A stretch of DNA of 64,000 nucleotides from Taudactylus pleione. Its lineage: Eukaryota; Chordata; Amphibia; Anura; Myobatrachidae. A program made the translations under genes and the position numbers. This document shows positions 10,356 through 22,289 of the stretch, piece after piece; within the stretch, counting starts at the first letter, position 1; every line of letters begins with the position of its first letter. The DNA lies in NCBI GenBank assembly GCA_031769625.1, contig JAUIMM010000637.1:1961501-2025500 (forward strand), read 5' to 3'. Under the pieces are notes generated by a model that was not told where the DNA came from, ran no database searches, and saw only the letters and a list, made by a program, of their open reading frames with translations.

Positions 10356-11584
10356 ATGTTAAGATATGTGATCATGTATTCAAACGTTCAATCATTTATT
10401 TACTGTATATAAATATTAAAAAGGAGATCTCTACTTTCATAGACCTATAATTATTCTGTGAAGGCATGTGCTTTACATGCCACCTCTGCTTTTTGGCACG
10501 CTGTTGGTAACGGCCCAAATGCCTGATTTGGGCTATTATGCTGCACGTTTGGGCAGTAGTAGAGTGTACCTTTTGCCCACATGCTGTGGATGTGGCCGTT
10601 TTGTTGACGAAGCAATATTTGAGCGCAGCCCATCCTTTTATCAGCCGTCGAAGGCTGATGTCACGATTACTAGTGAAGCCGACACGGTGATTATTGGTTT
10701 AGTGTAAGTAAAATCTTTCTCCACTGTATACAGGCACCCATCCCCTTTAAAAACTTCCTAGGAAATGAATCTGCCTGCTGCAACACATTGCCTGTAATTA
10801 TCTCATTTATAGCAATCGTTTCTAATTTCTCCAGGATAAATGATGCTGTAAATCCTTCATACATGGCTGTGGTAGCATCGTAATGAGGGACAGAACTCGG
10901 AGAAAAACAGTCGGCATTTCTGCTCTTTTTTTTATTTTTTTACTAAGGCTCTAGTTGCCATTTAAAATATTCAGCATTGCATTTTCAGCATAAATTACCC
11001 TTGATCATGTGAAGTGCGATTGTGTTCCTGCGTGGCCCTTGCTCCAATTCTGGATTTGCACTTCTGTCAGTGTATGAATGATTTATTCCCGGCTACAATG
11101 GGGTCTTTACAACACTCGGAGGTGATGCAATGTGAATGGAACTAATTGGATTGTTGTTGGTTTCCTGTGTGTTGTACAAGTCATATTTCGTGCTGCCCGT
11201 GAAAATTATACGGCTTGGTGTAGCGTTTCTAGCTCAGATACCGTTCTGCCTCAGATGAAATGTATTCAGCGCCAAACTGACTAAAATAATTCAGTAATTA
11301 CAGCTATAGAGTGCTGTCTGCTCTGTGGTGTTTGTGATTGGCAGTAAATGAAAACCAACTGCACTATAGAGGTGTTAGAACTACATCTCCCATGATGCTC
11401 TTACAGCTGTTGGACCTGCTCCTAGTGTTTGATATGCATTTGTGCAAAGGTAGGCAAGTTGGCGGGGCTTGCTGGTATTTGTAGTTGCACTACAGCTGGA
11501 TAGCCACCATTGTCCTAAGCCTGACTTAGAAGACTAGCAGACACCACTGAGACATTGTCTGAAACTTGTGTGCTTATTTGTAAG
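10356..11584. other. Intron 1, apparently unique sequence
   Basis: No gene was recognised. A decayed foldback of the 'aactacaaatcccagcat' type may lie near 11365-11505. The low-repeat stretch 10760-11110 reads like old, slowly changing intron sequence. Confidence 0.45.
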
Positions 11585-12835
11585 TTATATGCAGGTTCTG
11601 TCTGATTTACCTGTAGATTATATACTCGTCCTATGGGGATGCCTGTAGGTCATATGCTGGTCTTGTGTGGTTACCTGTAGGCTATATGCTGCTCCTGTGT
11701 GGTTACCTGTAGGCTATATGCTGGTCTTGTGTGGTTACCTGTAGTTTATATGTTGGTCCTGTGTGGTTACCTGTAGGCTATATGCTGCTCCTGTGTGGTT
11801 TCCTGTAGGCTATATTCTGGTCCGGTGTGGTTTCCTGTAGGTAGGCTATATGCTGCTCCTGTATGGTTACCTGTAGGCTATATTCTGGTTCGGTGTGGTT
11901 TCCTTTAGGCGATATTCTGGTCCGGTGTGGTTTCCTGTAGGCTATATGCTGCTCCTGTATGGTTACCTGTAGGCTATATGCTGCTCCTGTATGGTTAGCT
12001 GTAGGCTATATGCTGCTCCTGTATGGATACCTGTAGGCTATATTCTGGTTCGGTGTGGTTTCCTGTAGGCGATATTCTGGTCCGGTGTGGCTTCCTGTAG
12101 GCTATATGCTGGTTCCGGTGCGGTTACCTGTAGGCTATATGCTGCTCCTGTGTGGTTACCTGTAGGCTATATGCTGCTCCTGTGTGGTTACCTGTAGGCT
12201 ATATGCTGCTCCTGTGTGGTTACCTGTAGGCTATATGCTGGTCTTGTGTGGTTACCTGTAGGCTATATGCTGCTCCTGTGTAGTTACCTGTAGGCTATAT
12301 GCTGCTCCTGTATGGTTACCTGTAGGCTATATTCTGGTTCGGTGTGGTTTCCTGTAGGCTATAATGCTGCTTCTGTGTGGTTACCTGTAGGCTATAATGC
12401 TGCTCCTGTGTGGTTACCTGTAGGCTATATGCTGCTCCTGTGTGGTTACCTGTAGGCTATATGCTGCTCCTGTGTGGTTACCTGTAGGCTATATGCTGCT
12501 CCTGTGTGGTTACCTGTAGGCTATAATGCTGCTCCTGTGTGGTTACCTGTAGGCTATATGCTGCTCCTGTGTGGTTACCTGTAGGCTATATGCTGCTCCT
12601 GTGTGGTTACCTGTAGGCTATAATGCTGCTCCTGTGTGGTTACCTGTAGGCTATATGCTGCTCCTGTGTGGTTACCCGTAGGCTATATGCTGCTCCTGTG
12701 TGGTTTCCTGTAGGCTATATGCTACTCCTGTGTGGTTACCTGTAGGCTATATGCTGCTCCTGTGTGGTTTCCTGTAGGGTATATGCTGGTCCGGTGTGGT
12801 TTCCTGTAGGCTGCTCCAGTGTGGTTATTTGTAGG
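11585..12835. repeat. 32-bp minisatellite, about 38 copies
   Basis: The consensus unit is GGTTACCTGTAGGCTATATG followed by CTGCTCCTGTGT. Variants include CTGGTCCGGTGT, one-base insertions giving TATAATG, and a partial duplication near 11835. The most homogeneous copies lie at 12100-12780, and the edges are more divergent, as expected for an array kept by unequal exchange. Confidence 0.96.
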
Positions 12836-13862
12836 CTCTTAATGTTCATGTTTAGGTTTGTGATTTTGGTGTTCGTCCTGCAGTAGCATTATCCAGGCGA
12901 TCACACTCAGGCTGGTCTTGAGCTGTATCCTTGTATCTCCAGAGATTCCACTGAACTAATTACACATTTTATTTATTCCAACAGCTGACGGCTACAAAAA
13001 TAGCCTTGGTTTGCAGAGGTTGGATGCTCCGCAGATAGAATAGTATTTACCTCTTTCACATTTTATTGTGCAGTAAGGAAAGGAAATTGCAGTGGGTACA
13101 GTACAGCTGATAATGTATGGAGAGGAAGGAAGAGGAAATAAACGGTCCTGTGTAGATTTGCTAATCCACAGAACTTTTTGCTAGCAGACGTCTTTTTGTC
13201 TCTGCAGGAATGGAATATAATGTATAGGTTCTAGAGGGCAAATAAATAATGGTTATACTAAGCTTCTGTTTCTTCCCACTCTCTTGTTGCTAGCTCCCGA
13301 GATTGTAAAGTTTACATTTTGTTCTTCTGAGAGTTGCGGCGATAATTTTCTAGGCTGCAGCAATAGTCATTAGAATACCAGCTATTGATTCGCGAGGGAC
13401 ACGTGACGTGACCAAGGTACAGTGTTTGTACTTGGGTGATGTCATTGGGAATATTGCATCTTTATTAGTTCCCATTAAATTTTAGTGCAACCCATAAAAC
13501 TATAGCATTCCCTATGTATTGTTCATTCTAGCACCCTGCACCTGTCGTAACCTGTGCAGTTCCTCTGAGTGGCTGATTCATTTCTCTGCCGGTGTGTTGC
13601 CATATTGCCCGTATGTCTGGTTGTTTGCTCCCCCTATGTACGTATAATTTATATAGGACTATGCTGAAACCGCACTGCGTACTGGAGGTCCAATAGCAAC
13701 TCGCGCAGAAGAGGAAAACAAAAGACCCCGGAGCGGCTCCCATATCACCGACACAGGGTTTCCCCTCTCTTCCCTTGTCTTCATGGGATCTTTCAGTACA
13801 GTGTAAGGAAAAGCACTGAAACGCCTATAGATGGGCCCTCACTATCTGTGCGTCATATGGCA
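12836..13862. other. Intron 1, unique sequence with one MITE end
   Basis: No gene was recognised. TTCATTCTAGCACCCTGCAC at 13525 matches the left end of the MITE at 34741-34966, but no matching right end was found. From 13860 the sequence joins the repeat family also present at 37325-37600. Confidence 0.45.
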
Positions 13863-14633
13863 GGACACGTACAAAAGTGGCAGATGAAGCATAATGACAC
13901 TTGGCGTGATGAAAGCCCGCCGTCACTCGCATTGGAGCCCTTTTTATACCGATTCAGACACAGGCTCGTATTTAATTAGTTTCGCATAGCGAAAAAGTTT
14001 CACACGCTGGAGTTTTCGCTTACATCGCGTATTTAAGCCGCGGAAACTTATCGTGTGCGTACTTGCGATTCGCCGTATTCAATTCCAGAAGACGCGGAGA
14101 CGTGCAAAGTCAGAACAGGTGAAAAATGGTGTCAGAATCTGGGAAATCAGGCTGCAGAAACATTGGGGATCAATGTAGTAGTGCCCGATTAGCCCTAATG
14201 AAACTGTTTGGGGTACTTCAGTTTGCTCAATTGTCACAAATTAGTATATTTGCACAAGTGTTGAAGAATGGCATAAAGCAGTAATTTTTTTGGGAAAATA
14301 AGTAGTCCTGGCAAATTTGGGGTACCTGAAAATGGGTCATAGCATACTCTAATGTCTCTAAAGTGCAGTTTTGATGGCGAATTTGCACCCTCATAAAAGT
14401 ACCTGCAATCCCCAAAACACTTGGCCCCTTCTTACAGCACCCCCAGAACCTTATTTCACTAGTTTGCGAACTTGTCCCCCCACTTTGTGCTTTTTCGCCC
14501 CCAAATTCTAAGTACTTTTTTTTGGGTTGTTTACTCACTTTTTTGACGCAGTTACTTTTTGGGGGGCTGTCCCAAGGGTGCTGAGGTTTCCCTACCCTTG
14601 CACCCCAAAATAAAAATGTTGCACTTCTTTCCT

Positions 14634-14765
14634 CTTTCATCCACTAGGGGACACTGGAGGTGCTTACGCTGGGGTATAGAGGCGTGGTTAGCTGGAGCTG
14701 GCACTAATTAATTCAAAAGTGTGAAGCTCCTCCCCCTCTATTCCCCACCAGCCCTCAGTTTAGAA
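14634..14765. repeat. Left inverted terminal repeat of the degenerate DIRS element
   Basis: It runs from CTCTTTCATCCACTAGGGGA to the AGCCCTCAGTTT edge. Its reverse complement reappears at 20012-20140, for example AAACTGAGGGCTGGTGGGGA. The outermost 40 bp also reappear, inverted, in the internal complementary region near 19785-19828. Confidence 0.88.
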
Positions 14766-16739
14766 AATGTGCCTTAGGGGCTGGTCACTCTATGCTGTGC
14801 TCCAGCAATACATTTTATTTTATTATTTTATAGCATCTTTTACACAATTAGGTACCCTTCGCCCCCTATACCAAAGGTGGGCTCCGGGTACCAGGCGCCC
14901 TGACTTTTCTAAAGTTCAGGAAGGAGTGCACAGTGCTTATTCTAAAAGCTCCTTATCGCCACAGCACATCTACACAGCAAGAAGAGGAGAGTGCTGACCT
15001 GCTGACAGAGACTTCCATGGGAGCGCAGTGAGTATGTAGCTGCGCATCCCCCGGCTCCCCCACGCTGCCAGGACACATTCTGTATTTTAGAGCGTGCCTG
15101 GGGTATTAGCGCACAGCGCTGCTCCCTGCCATAGCTCTTATACTCTCAGCCCCTGCTGGATAGCGCAGCACTGCGGGGCTGACAAGGGTAAATGCAGAGG
15201 CCATTTTGGACTTTCCTATAAAGGGGGCGGAGCCTATATCCGTGCGGGCTCTCTATCTCTCTCTAATAGCGGCATACAGCTGGAGCAAACAGCGTGTCTG
15301 CCGTTTTTAAGGTTTAATGTAACCTCCGCTGCCCAGCGCTTGTAGTACAGGATGTGTACATACATAGCGCACCGCGCTGCTCCCTGCCTTCAACTCAGAC
15401 CGCGCTGGAGTAGGTGACTGCCTAGAGCCATTAGCCCTCTTTGCCTGGGCACAGCTCTGCATTATAATGCATGAAATGCTCTTGGTACCTACCAGAGACA
15501 CGTTTTTTGCGGAGGCAGTAAAGTGGGGCTGACAAGAGATAATGGCTACATAGAAGCCACTGTAACCTTAGCATGTAAAAGGGGGTGGAGCCTAATCAGC
15601 ACGCTCTATCTAAGCGGCATAGAGCTGTCACTAACAGCGTGTCTGCCGTCTTTATTACTGTATCCCTGCATCTCTCCCTGTTAGGTAGTTTTGCAGTTGA
15701 TTAAAGCGAAGGCTGAATTCCCCTTTAAAAATTATATACACTAGAAGGGGAGCTAATCTGTGGGCTGGGAAGTTGTTTCTCCTCCTCTGTTTCCCACCTT
15801 TTGGCCTTCTGTGTTTTTTTTTTACTATACTGTATACTGTCTCTATAGTCTGGATACAGACTGTGTGTCTTAGTGTGTATATAAATTACAGGCAGTAGGC
15901 TTCTCCACCAACCCTGAACCACAAGGTCCCAGGATCAAGTCCTGCCTTGGAAAATATGTATATATATTTAAAACAAAAGATGTTTGGTTGTTCTAATATA
16001 ATAACAAGCAAACTAAGCCACATGTTTCTGGCTCCATGTTAGATCATGCTTGTTTAATAATAGTCCCTTCACCCTCTGCACAGGATAGCAGTAATGAGTA
16101 GGTCTCAACTTCTCTGGAAACGGAAGGGAAGCTCAGTGCTGACACTGAGCGCGTCACATGCATGTGAGGTCACTTCCTCCGTACATCTTTACATAGATGT
16201 ATGATGATGACGTCATCTGCCAGTGTCCAGCGTCATTTCCTACCATCCAAGTGAGGGGGGAGTATATCTTTGTCGCAAGCGATGTGAGCCCGCAAGGGGA
16301 CGACTTTCTTATTTTCCTGGAAAGTGTGGGCAGAAGCCTCCATTTCCGCCCTCACTCATGTCACTTTCAGGTACAGCTACTGAAGGGGTTTAATGCTCTT
16401 CCCTCTGGGAAGGTCTGAGACAAGCCCCTTGCGTCCCCTGTCAAAAAACAGGTTATAGGTACTGCGGCTACTGTACCTTCCATTTTCTATTTAAATAAAT
16501 AAATAATAAAAAAATAAAATAAATAATAGTAATAGACCTACTCAAGGCGTCCTCTGACGACTGTCCTACAGTCAGAGAAGTCAGATGAGGAACTCCACGC
16601 TCGTGAGGATCCGTGAATCAGAATTTAAAATCTGTTCCTGCTACTCAGAAATTTTGGATAACCAACCAAAAGGTCAGCTGTTTTTTACTTCTTCACAACA
16701 GTTTCTTGTATGGTTCTCAGTGAGTGACTTGGAAACAAC

Positions 16740-17310
16740 CGGATAAGTGACTTGGAAACAACCGGATAAAAGGTTACGGATTCCACGTTGTTTTCCCCCC
16801 AGTTATCCTTTTCCATTATCTATGATGGAAAGGTGGGTAACATTCTCTGGTAGATGCATCTGTTCTCATCTTTCTAAGAAAACAACGCTTCCAAGGCCGG
16901 GTGCTACGTTACTTAACAGCCACCTCTACGGTGGGGGAGCCTTTAATTCTGGCGCTCCGGCAGATTCTAAATCTACCATGGGGACCCCCTTCTTATCATA
17001 GTTGGAACAACACTGCGATCTATTTATACTACAGGGGGCGGTTCAACTTTAGATCTATACTTGTTAGCGCCTGGATTAACAAAGCGTTAGTTGGCAGGGC
17101 GGACCAGTTGAATACGAGCTTGGACTCCGGTACATCCAGAGCAGAGTTGCATCTATTAGCGGGACACATCCATGATCTATGCAGTCAGATCAGTACTCGC
17201 ATATCCGCTTCTGCCATTTCTGGCTGCAGAGCTATCTGGTTGTGCTCTTGGCAGGCAGCCGCAGATTCCAGAAGGGCTGTTGAAAATTTACAGTTCACTG
17301 GTGATATGCT
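16740..17310 (+). pseudogene. DIRS gag-like remnant
   Basis: Fragments line up with the gag of the younger DIRS copy: KQPDKR near 16752 (KQPGKR there), then in another frame WINKALVGRADQLNTSL, CSQISTRISASAISGCRAIW, and LCSWQAAADSRRAVENLQFT up to about 17300. At least one frame change (about 16900-17000) is needed. The zinc-finger-like N-terminus found in the other copy was not recognised here. Confidence 0.7.
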
Positions 17311-17404
17311 TTGGATCCAGGAGGCCTTACTCTGGTTCCTCATTTCAGTCTTTTCATACGCCCAGAGCCCTTTCAGGGTAAGGCCCAAGGTGCTCCCAAG
17401 TAGG

Positions 17405-18600
17405 CACGGGGCGGCAGAGGTAGTGGTCATCCACAAAAGGTTGCACGACAGGTACAGAATTCGCTTAAGGTCTTTTCAACAGACTTGGGCGCAGTCTCTG
17501 CAACAATCTGCTATGCTTGTTCCGGTTCCAGTGCATCCACATGGTATGGGGCTTTACGCAGACCTTTGGGTGATGCCCAAGCCAGATGGTTCAATCAGAC
17601 CCATTTTAAACCTGAAGTCTTTAATCCTGTATCTGAAAATGTATCATTTCAAAATGGAGTCACTTCAGTCTGTCTTGCGAGTTGGAACCAGCGGACTTCC
17701 TAATTTCCCTGGATATAGCAGAAGCCTATCTCCATGTTCTCATATGGGGAACCGCATCAGGCATTCCTGCGTTTTGCAATTTTCAAAAATCACTAACAGT
17801 TTTTGACGCTGCCGTTAGGGTTATCCTCGGTTCCCCGTATTTTCACCTAAGAGCCTGTTAATCAAGGCTCCATAGGAATCTCTTTTCTTAGACCACGTCT
17901 ACCTGACATACCAGACTCTCATCCAACATGGTTGGATAATCAATTTCTAGAAATTCAGCCTCAGTCCAACCCAGAGACTCCAGTTTCTGGGGATGATCCT
18001 GGAAACAGTATTTCAGAAGATTTTCATTCCAGAAGACTAAGCTGGGATATCCATTTGCTAGTCCTCAGACCAAAGAGGGTTTCCATGCTTCGTGGTTTAC
18101 GTCTCTTGGGGAAGATAGTAGCTGCTTTCGGAGCACTACAATTCAGACGATTCTACTCCTGAGTGTTCCAGCTAGACCTGCTATCACAGGGGTCAGGAAC
18201 TCACCTGCATCTACATCAACGGATCCGTTTGGTCCCGGCTACTGGCCTACTCTGGTGGACACAATCCAACAATCTCTTGGGGGCAGGAATTTCGGAAAGT
18301 GACTACAGACGCCAGCCTATGAGGCTGGGGAGCAGTGGTTCTTGACTATCACTTTAAGGTTCGTTGATCCCCTCTGGAAACCGGGTGGCCCATAAGTGAG
18401 TTGGAACTCAGAGTAATTTACTATGCTCTCCTACAAGCAGCAAAGTTGCTAAGGTCTCTTCCGGGGAGGTTTTACTCAGACAACGCGAAGGCAGTCGCTT
18501 ATGTCAACCTCCAGGGTGGAACTCGAGGTCTCATGGTCATGCGAGAAGTAACTCAGATTCTCTGGTAGGATGACAGTCTGTCGGTATCCCTGTCGGCAGC
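17405..18600 (+). pseudogene. DIRS reverse transcriptase/RNase H remnant
   Basis: RT pieces include WAQSLQQSAMLVPVP, the MPKPDGSIRPILNLKSL motif (17576-17620) and YHFKMESLQSV. After frame changes, RNase H pieces follow: a DASL-stop-GWGAV block near 18310, ELELRVIYYALLQAAKLL near 18400, and SDNAKAVAYVNLQGGTRG near 18477. Multiple stops occur. The YxDD box could not be read in one frame. Confidence 0.75.
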
Positions 18601-19079
18601 ATCCATTCAGAGAGTGGAAAACTGATTACCTAAGTCGCCAGGACATTCATCCCTGAGCAATGGAGGCTTTACCCAGACGTGTCCCACGCACTTGTGAGTC
18701 GATGGGGTCGTCCTCAAGTGGACCTCCATGGTGTCCAGATTGAATAATCATCTCCCAGCATACATGTCAAGTACTCTGGATCTGCAGGCGACGGCAGTCG
18801 ACACTCTAGCAGTCCTATAACCTGGATTACCGGTTTACACCGATTTCACTAATTTCTCATTTACAAAATAGAATAAAACACAAGTCGACCTCAGTCTTCT
18901 CGTGGCTCCGAACTGGCCTCGGACTAGTTGGTTCTCGGACCGTCCGTTCCTTCTGGCAAAAGTCCCGTGACATCTTCCTCTTTCCCAGACCTTCTGCAAC
19001 AGGGTCCTTTCATCCACCCCAATTAGCAAAACTGCATTTTACGGGGTGGCTCTTGAACTGATATCTTAGGATGCAAAAG

Positions 19080-19780
19080 CATCCCAGACTCGTTTTATTT
19101 ATTTTTTTTCCCACCATGTTTAGCGCCAGGAAACCGATTTTGGCTGCGCATTATCATCGCATCTGGTGCTCTTATGTGACATGGGTACCTGTCGGGGCTT
19201 TCCGTCTAGAACTTTGTGGTTGTCCCGTTGTTTTGTTTTTTCTCTAGACCAGATCAGTTGCTGGCCTGCGATTGGGATATTATAAAGTGCAGATTTCTGC
19301 TCTTCTCATTTTCTTTCACCGTAGTTGCCCCTCATTCCTGAGATGCAGCCGTTTCTTCAGGGGGTGTTGCGGGGGCAGCCACCTTTTGTACCACCTATGG
19401 CTCCTTGGGGCTTTTCTTGGCTTTGGCATGCAGAGTTTCGGAATGTGAGGGCTCTGTTCCATAAGCGTCCTTACCTTGTGTTTCATGCTGATAGGGCGGT
19501 ACTCAGGAAGGTAGCCACTTTCCTCCCTGAGGTGGGGTCGGCTTCCCACATAAGACAACCTTTGGTGGTGCCTCCTTGGTAGAAGACTTGGGTGTGGTTC
19601 GAGCTCTCCGCAGTCAAGCTATGTCAGTAATGATCGTCGGTCCAACACATTCTGTGGGTGCGGGTGACTCCACTTTACAATGGTGCCATGCGGCCACTTG
19701 GTCATTGGTTCACAAGTTTTGGCCGCCTTGTTCTGCAGGTCCCTCAGTGCACCCCCGCCCGTGGGGAAAACTTTGGGACG
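19080..19780 (+). pseudogene. DIRS tyrosine recombinase remnant
   Basis: Similarity to the younger copy is visible as FSARKPILAAHYHRIW, then FLQGVLRGQPPFVPPMAPWG (19352-19412) and KRPYLVFHADRAVLRKVATF. It ends with CHAATWSLVHKF near 19685-19720, the region next to the tyrosine nucleophile. Stops and frame changes separate these blocks, and the catalytic HxxR is not readable. Confidence 0.72.
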
Positions 19781-19782
19781 TC

Positions 19783-19890
19783 CCCAGCGTAAGCACCTCA
19801 AGTGTCCCCTAGTGGATGAAAGAGAAAATGGGATTTTGGTACTTACCGGTAAATCCTTTTCTCTGATTCCACAGGGGACACTGGACGCCC
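19783..19890. repeat. Internal complementary region of the degenerate DIRS element
   Basis: The left part (CCCCAGCGTAAGCACCTC to CTAGTGGATGAAAG) is the inverse of the left terminus. The right part (GAGAAAATGGGATTTTGGTA to ATTCCACAGGGGACACTGG) is the inverse of the right terminus. The two meet at GAAAGAGAAAATG. This is the hallmark template used to complete the termini during DIRS replication. Confidence 0.85.
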
Positions 19891-20011
19891 ACCTCAGCGC
19901 TCTTCGCCTGCCTGTTAGTTCCGTATGTTGTATGGTTTTGTTGTTGTTGTGTGATATTTCTCCTTTTCACTCCTATTGTTCTCCATCTCCTCTCGGTCTT
20001 CATTTTCTAAA

Positions 20012-20175
20012 CTGAGGGCTGGTGGGGAATAGAGGGGGAGGAGCTTCACACTTTTGAATTAATTAGTGCCAGCTCCAGCTATCCACGCCCCTATACCCCA
20101 GCATAAGCACCTCCAGTGTCCCCTGTGGAATCAGAGAAAAGGATTTACTGGTAAGTACCAAAATCCCATTTTCTC
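20012..20175. repeat. Right inverted terminal repeat of the degenerate DIRS element
   Basis: It is the inverse of 14634-14765 over its inner part, from AAACTGAGGGCTGGTGGGGA to CCTCCAGTGTCCCCT. The outer 45 bp (GGATTTACTGGTAAGTACCA and neighbours) differ from the left end but are matched inversely by the internal complementary region near 19830-19888. Confidence 0.87.
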
Positions 20176-20347
20176 CTGCTGTTCAGAGGTGAATCTTTTT
20201 CGCCTATTACATTGCATCGACTTTCAGCGGACTCGAAAAGTGGATGGAGCTGAATATGGAGATAAGTTTCCGCCTGGCGAAAAGTCGCAATCGGCGATAC
20301 TTTTTCGTGGATCTCGGCTTTTCGTTTCTAAATGAATACAGCCCACA

Positions 20348-21345
20348 GATGTACAAATGTCGCACATTAAATTGACAGTGTACGCTAGCAATGTAGTTTT
20401 GTCGCTTCTATGTGCTCAAAAGACGCTCTGTGCGGCCGAGTCGCACCGGTCCTGACGCGCAGAGAGGAGCTCTTTGACGCAAATTAAGCAACTGTAAAAT
20501 GGGACACATCTGTATATGACACTAACCATATATAAACAGAACAATGTGATGGAAAGTATGCATGTGGGCTATAGGTATGGTATGCCAAATTAGTTATTAC
20601 ACTTCCTTATATAAACATGAAAAGAAAACCTTTGATTTATTCTGATTTCAGTAAAGAAGTTAACACTAATGTGCATTTACACTGCATCCCATTCATTGTA
20701 TTTCTTTTCTGTATCTGTGAGCCCATTGTCTCTGCTCATATTCCATGGTCCTATAACGGGACTCCTCTATCACTGCAGTCCTGGGGTTACGGTGTAATGC
20801 TGTCTGACAGATGACAGTAACAGACCTGTGTTGTTATAGCGGTTGATGGCACAGCCCCGTGTAGCGTGTACTATGTGTTGTGTTGTGAAGCCACGTTGTG
20901 TGAGTGATTGGCGGCCATGTTGTCATGGCAACTGTGTTTACATTTGCAGAGTCGGCCGCTCTGTCTCTGTAGATGCATTTACCCACTATGTATTATAACC
21001 GCCGCACAGTATAAGGGAATTAATTTCCACTGCGGTTCTGCACGAGGAGAGCTCCTTCAGGGTTTTATTCGCTGTTTTAAAACTGAAAATCATGGGAAAT
21101 GCTGAGACTTGTTACAGCTCTAGTATGCCCTCCACAATAAATCTGTAGTCCTCTTATTTCCAGCAAACTAAACCTATTGCAGAACTTCCTGTGCTTGGGA
21201 CACAGGCTTCCAGTTAAATATGAAGGCAATTATTCAACAATATTTTGTAAGAGCCATTTCTGTGCCATGAGTATATTTTGTACCAGTGGAAATTAGGGTC
21301 ACCGCTATAATATTTTAAAATAAATGTGTATGTGTGTATCTATAT
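20348..21345. other. Intron 1, repeat flank then unique sequence
   Basis: Bases 20348-20430 (CTAGCAATGTAGTTTTGTCG) continue the repeat family also found at 37325-37600. The remainder shows no gene or element. Confidence 0.5.
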
Positions 21346-21615
21346 GTAGTATAAAATAAAGTCCCTGGTAGGCGTTTGTCTGTATGTTTGGGCTAATCTC
21401 AAGAACCACTGGGCGGACTTTGATGCAGGTTTCACTAATCTATAGAGCATTTGTGGAGGAAGGTTTAAGTGTATGAAACATTAATGTATGACATAAGGGG
21501 GCAGAGCAGTGACGATTTTAGTGAAGTAGGTCAATGAAAAAACTGACGTCCAAGCTTACGCTACCTAAACCGTTAAAGATATATCACAACCATGGACTTT
21601 GTTATACCATGTAGA

Positions 21616-21916
21616 CATACCTCCCAACATGACCCTCTCCAGGAGGGACACAATGCTCTGGTCCTGGACTTTCCTGGTAAGAGGTGGGGCTGCAGCGCAG
21701 TTCAAAATTCAAATAGGGGAGCCACACCAACTGTCATTTCACACACTGCCAAACATCACTGGCTGGGACTCACTGGCAGTTGGTGTGACTCCCCTATTTG
21801 AATTTTGGACTGTGCTGCAGCCCCACCTCTGGAGCCTCCACCAATCATACATTACCAGGGAAGTCCAGGAGCAGAGCATTGTGTCCCTCCTGGAGAGGGT
21901 CATGTTGGGAGGTATG
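21616..21916. mobile_element. hAT-type MITE nested in the Helitron
   Basis: The long inverted ends CATACCTCCCAACATGACCC and GGGTCATGTTGGGAGGTATG continue inward for tens of bases (CTCCAGGAGGGACACAATGC). A second inverted pair in the middle (CCAACTGTCATT...TTGGTGTGACTCCCCTATTT side) extends the foldback. ATGTAGA flanks both sides (21609-21615 and 21917-21923). No protein is encoded. Confidence 0.88.
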
Positions 21917-21937
21917 ATGTAGAGACTGGTACGTATT

Positions 21938-22217
21938 ATGCGGTTTCTCCAGAAAAATGAATCGTTCCTATTTCATTTATGTGACAAACGATTCTTTAAA
22001 TTCAAACGAGTTCAATTCCCGGTAAGCGTCTGCTTTGGCATGACAATAAATAAAGCGCAGGGACAGACACTCAACGTGGCTGGAGTTTATCTAAGTGGAG
22101 ACTGTTTTTCTCATGGACAACTTTACGTGGCCCTTTAGTGTTTCACATGCAAACTTAATCTTTTCGCGTTGACGTCAGGAGGAAAAATGACTAATGTCGT
22201 CTACAAGGCAATCTTAT
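21938..22217 (+). pseudogene. Helitron helicase (RepHel) C-terminal fragment
   Basis: The frame includes KRVQFPVSVCFGMTINKAQG (helicase motif with MTINKAQGQT) followed by GVYLSGDCFSHGQLYVAL, the conserved end of PIF1-type helicase domains in Helitrons. The expected SR(V/C) after YVAL is replaced by a stop near 22138, with recognisable sequence continuing beyond. The Rep endonuclease and the other helicase motifs are absent. Confidence 0.85.
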
Positions 22218-22289
22218 AAGAGCTGGTTAAATAAAGGCTATCGACACAAATTCCAAATTGTACGAAGCCATGGCGGGTCCCTAGTATAT

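Larger units (their letters stand above)
14634..20175 (+). mobile_element. DIRS-type retrotransposon, degenerate but structurally complete
   Basis: The element has the DIRS plan: inverted terminal repeats (about 14634-14765 and 20012-20175), an internal complementary region (about 19783-19890), and gag, RT, RNase H and tyrosine recombinase remnants between them on the + strand. DIRS elements replicate through an RNA and a circular DNA and insert with a tyrosine recombinase rather than an integrase, leaving no target duplication. Every coding region here has stops and frame changes, so it is older than the copy at 22965-28889, with which it shares organisation but only moderate sequence similarity. 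Confidence 0.88.
13963..20344. mobile_element. MITE of the GGGCCGTATTCA type, split by a DIRS insertion
   Basis: The left end GGCTCGTATTTAATTAG starts at 13963 and the inverted right end CTAAATGAATACAGCCC finishes at 20344. ACA flanks both (13960-13962 and 20345-20347). The interior near both ends is rich in GCGAAAA/TTTTCGC motifs like the element at 43116-43689. A DIRS retrotransposon (14634-20175) separates the two halves. Confidence 0.75.
21350..22284 (+). mobile_element. Helitron remnant, 3' end complete
   Basis: This block carries a degenerate Helitron leader-like segment (AAAGTCCCTGGTAGGCG and following), the C-terminal piece of the RepHel helicase (21938-22217), and a 3' terminus CCCTAG followed by T at 22281-22285. 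CTAG/T is the typical Helitron 3' end with insertion between A and T. A small GCCATGGC palindrome precedes it. Most of RepHel is missing. A 301-bp hAT-like MITE (21616-21916) is inserted. The 5' border is approximate. Confidence 0.72.

Noticed and set aside
5441..12835. CRISPR-like arrays
   Set aside because: Units are contiguous tandem repeats without unique spacers, in vertebrate intron DNA.
15915..15948. tRNA-like T-arm or B-box (CCAGGATCAAGTCCTG)
   Set aside because: No A-box or cloverleaf could be formed around it; single short match within the DIRS element.
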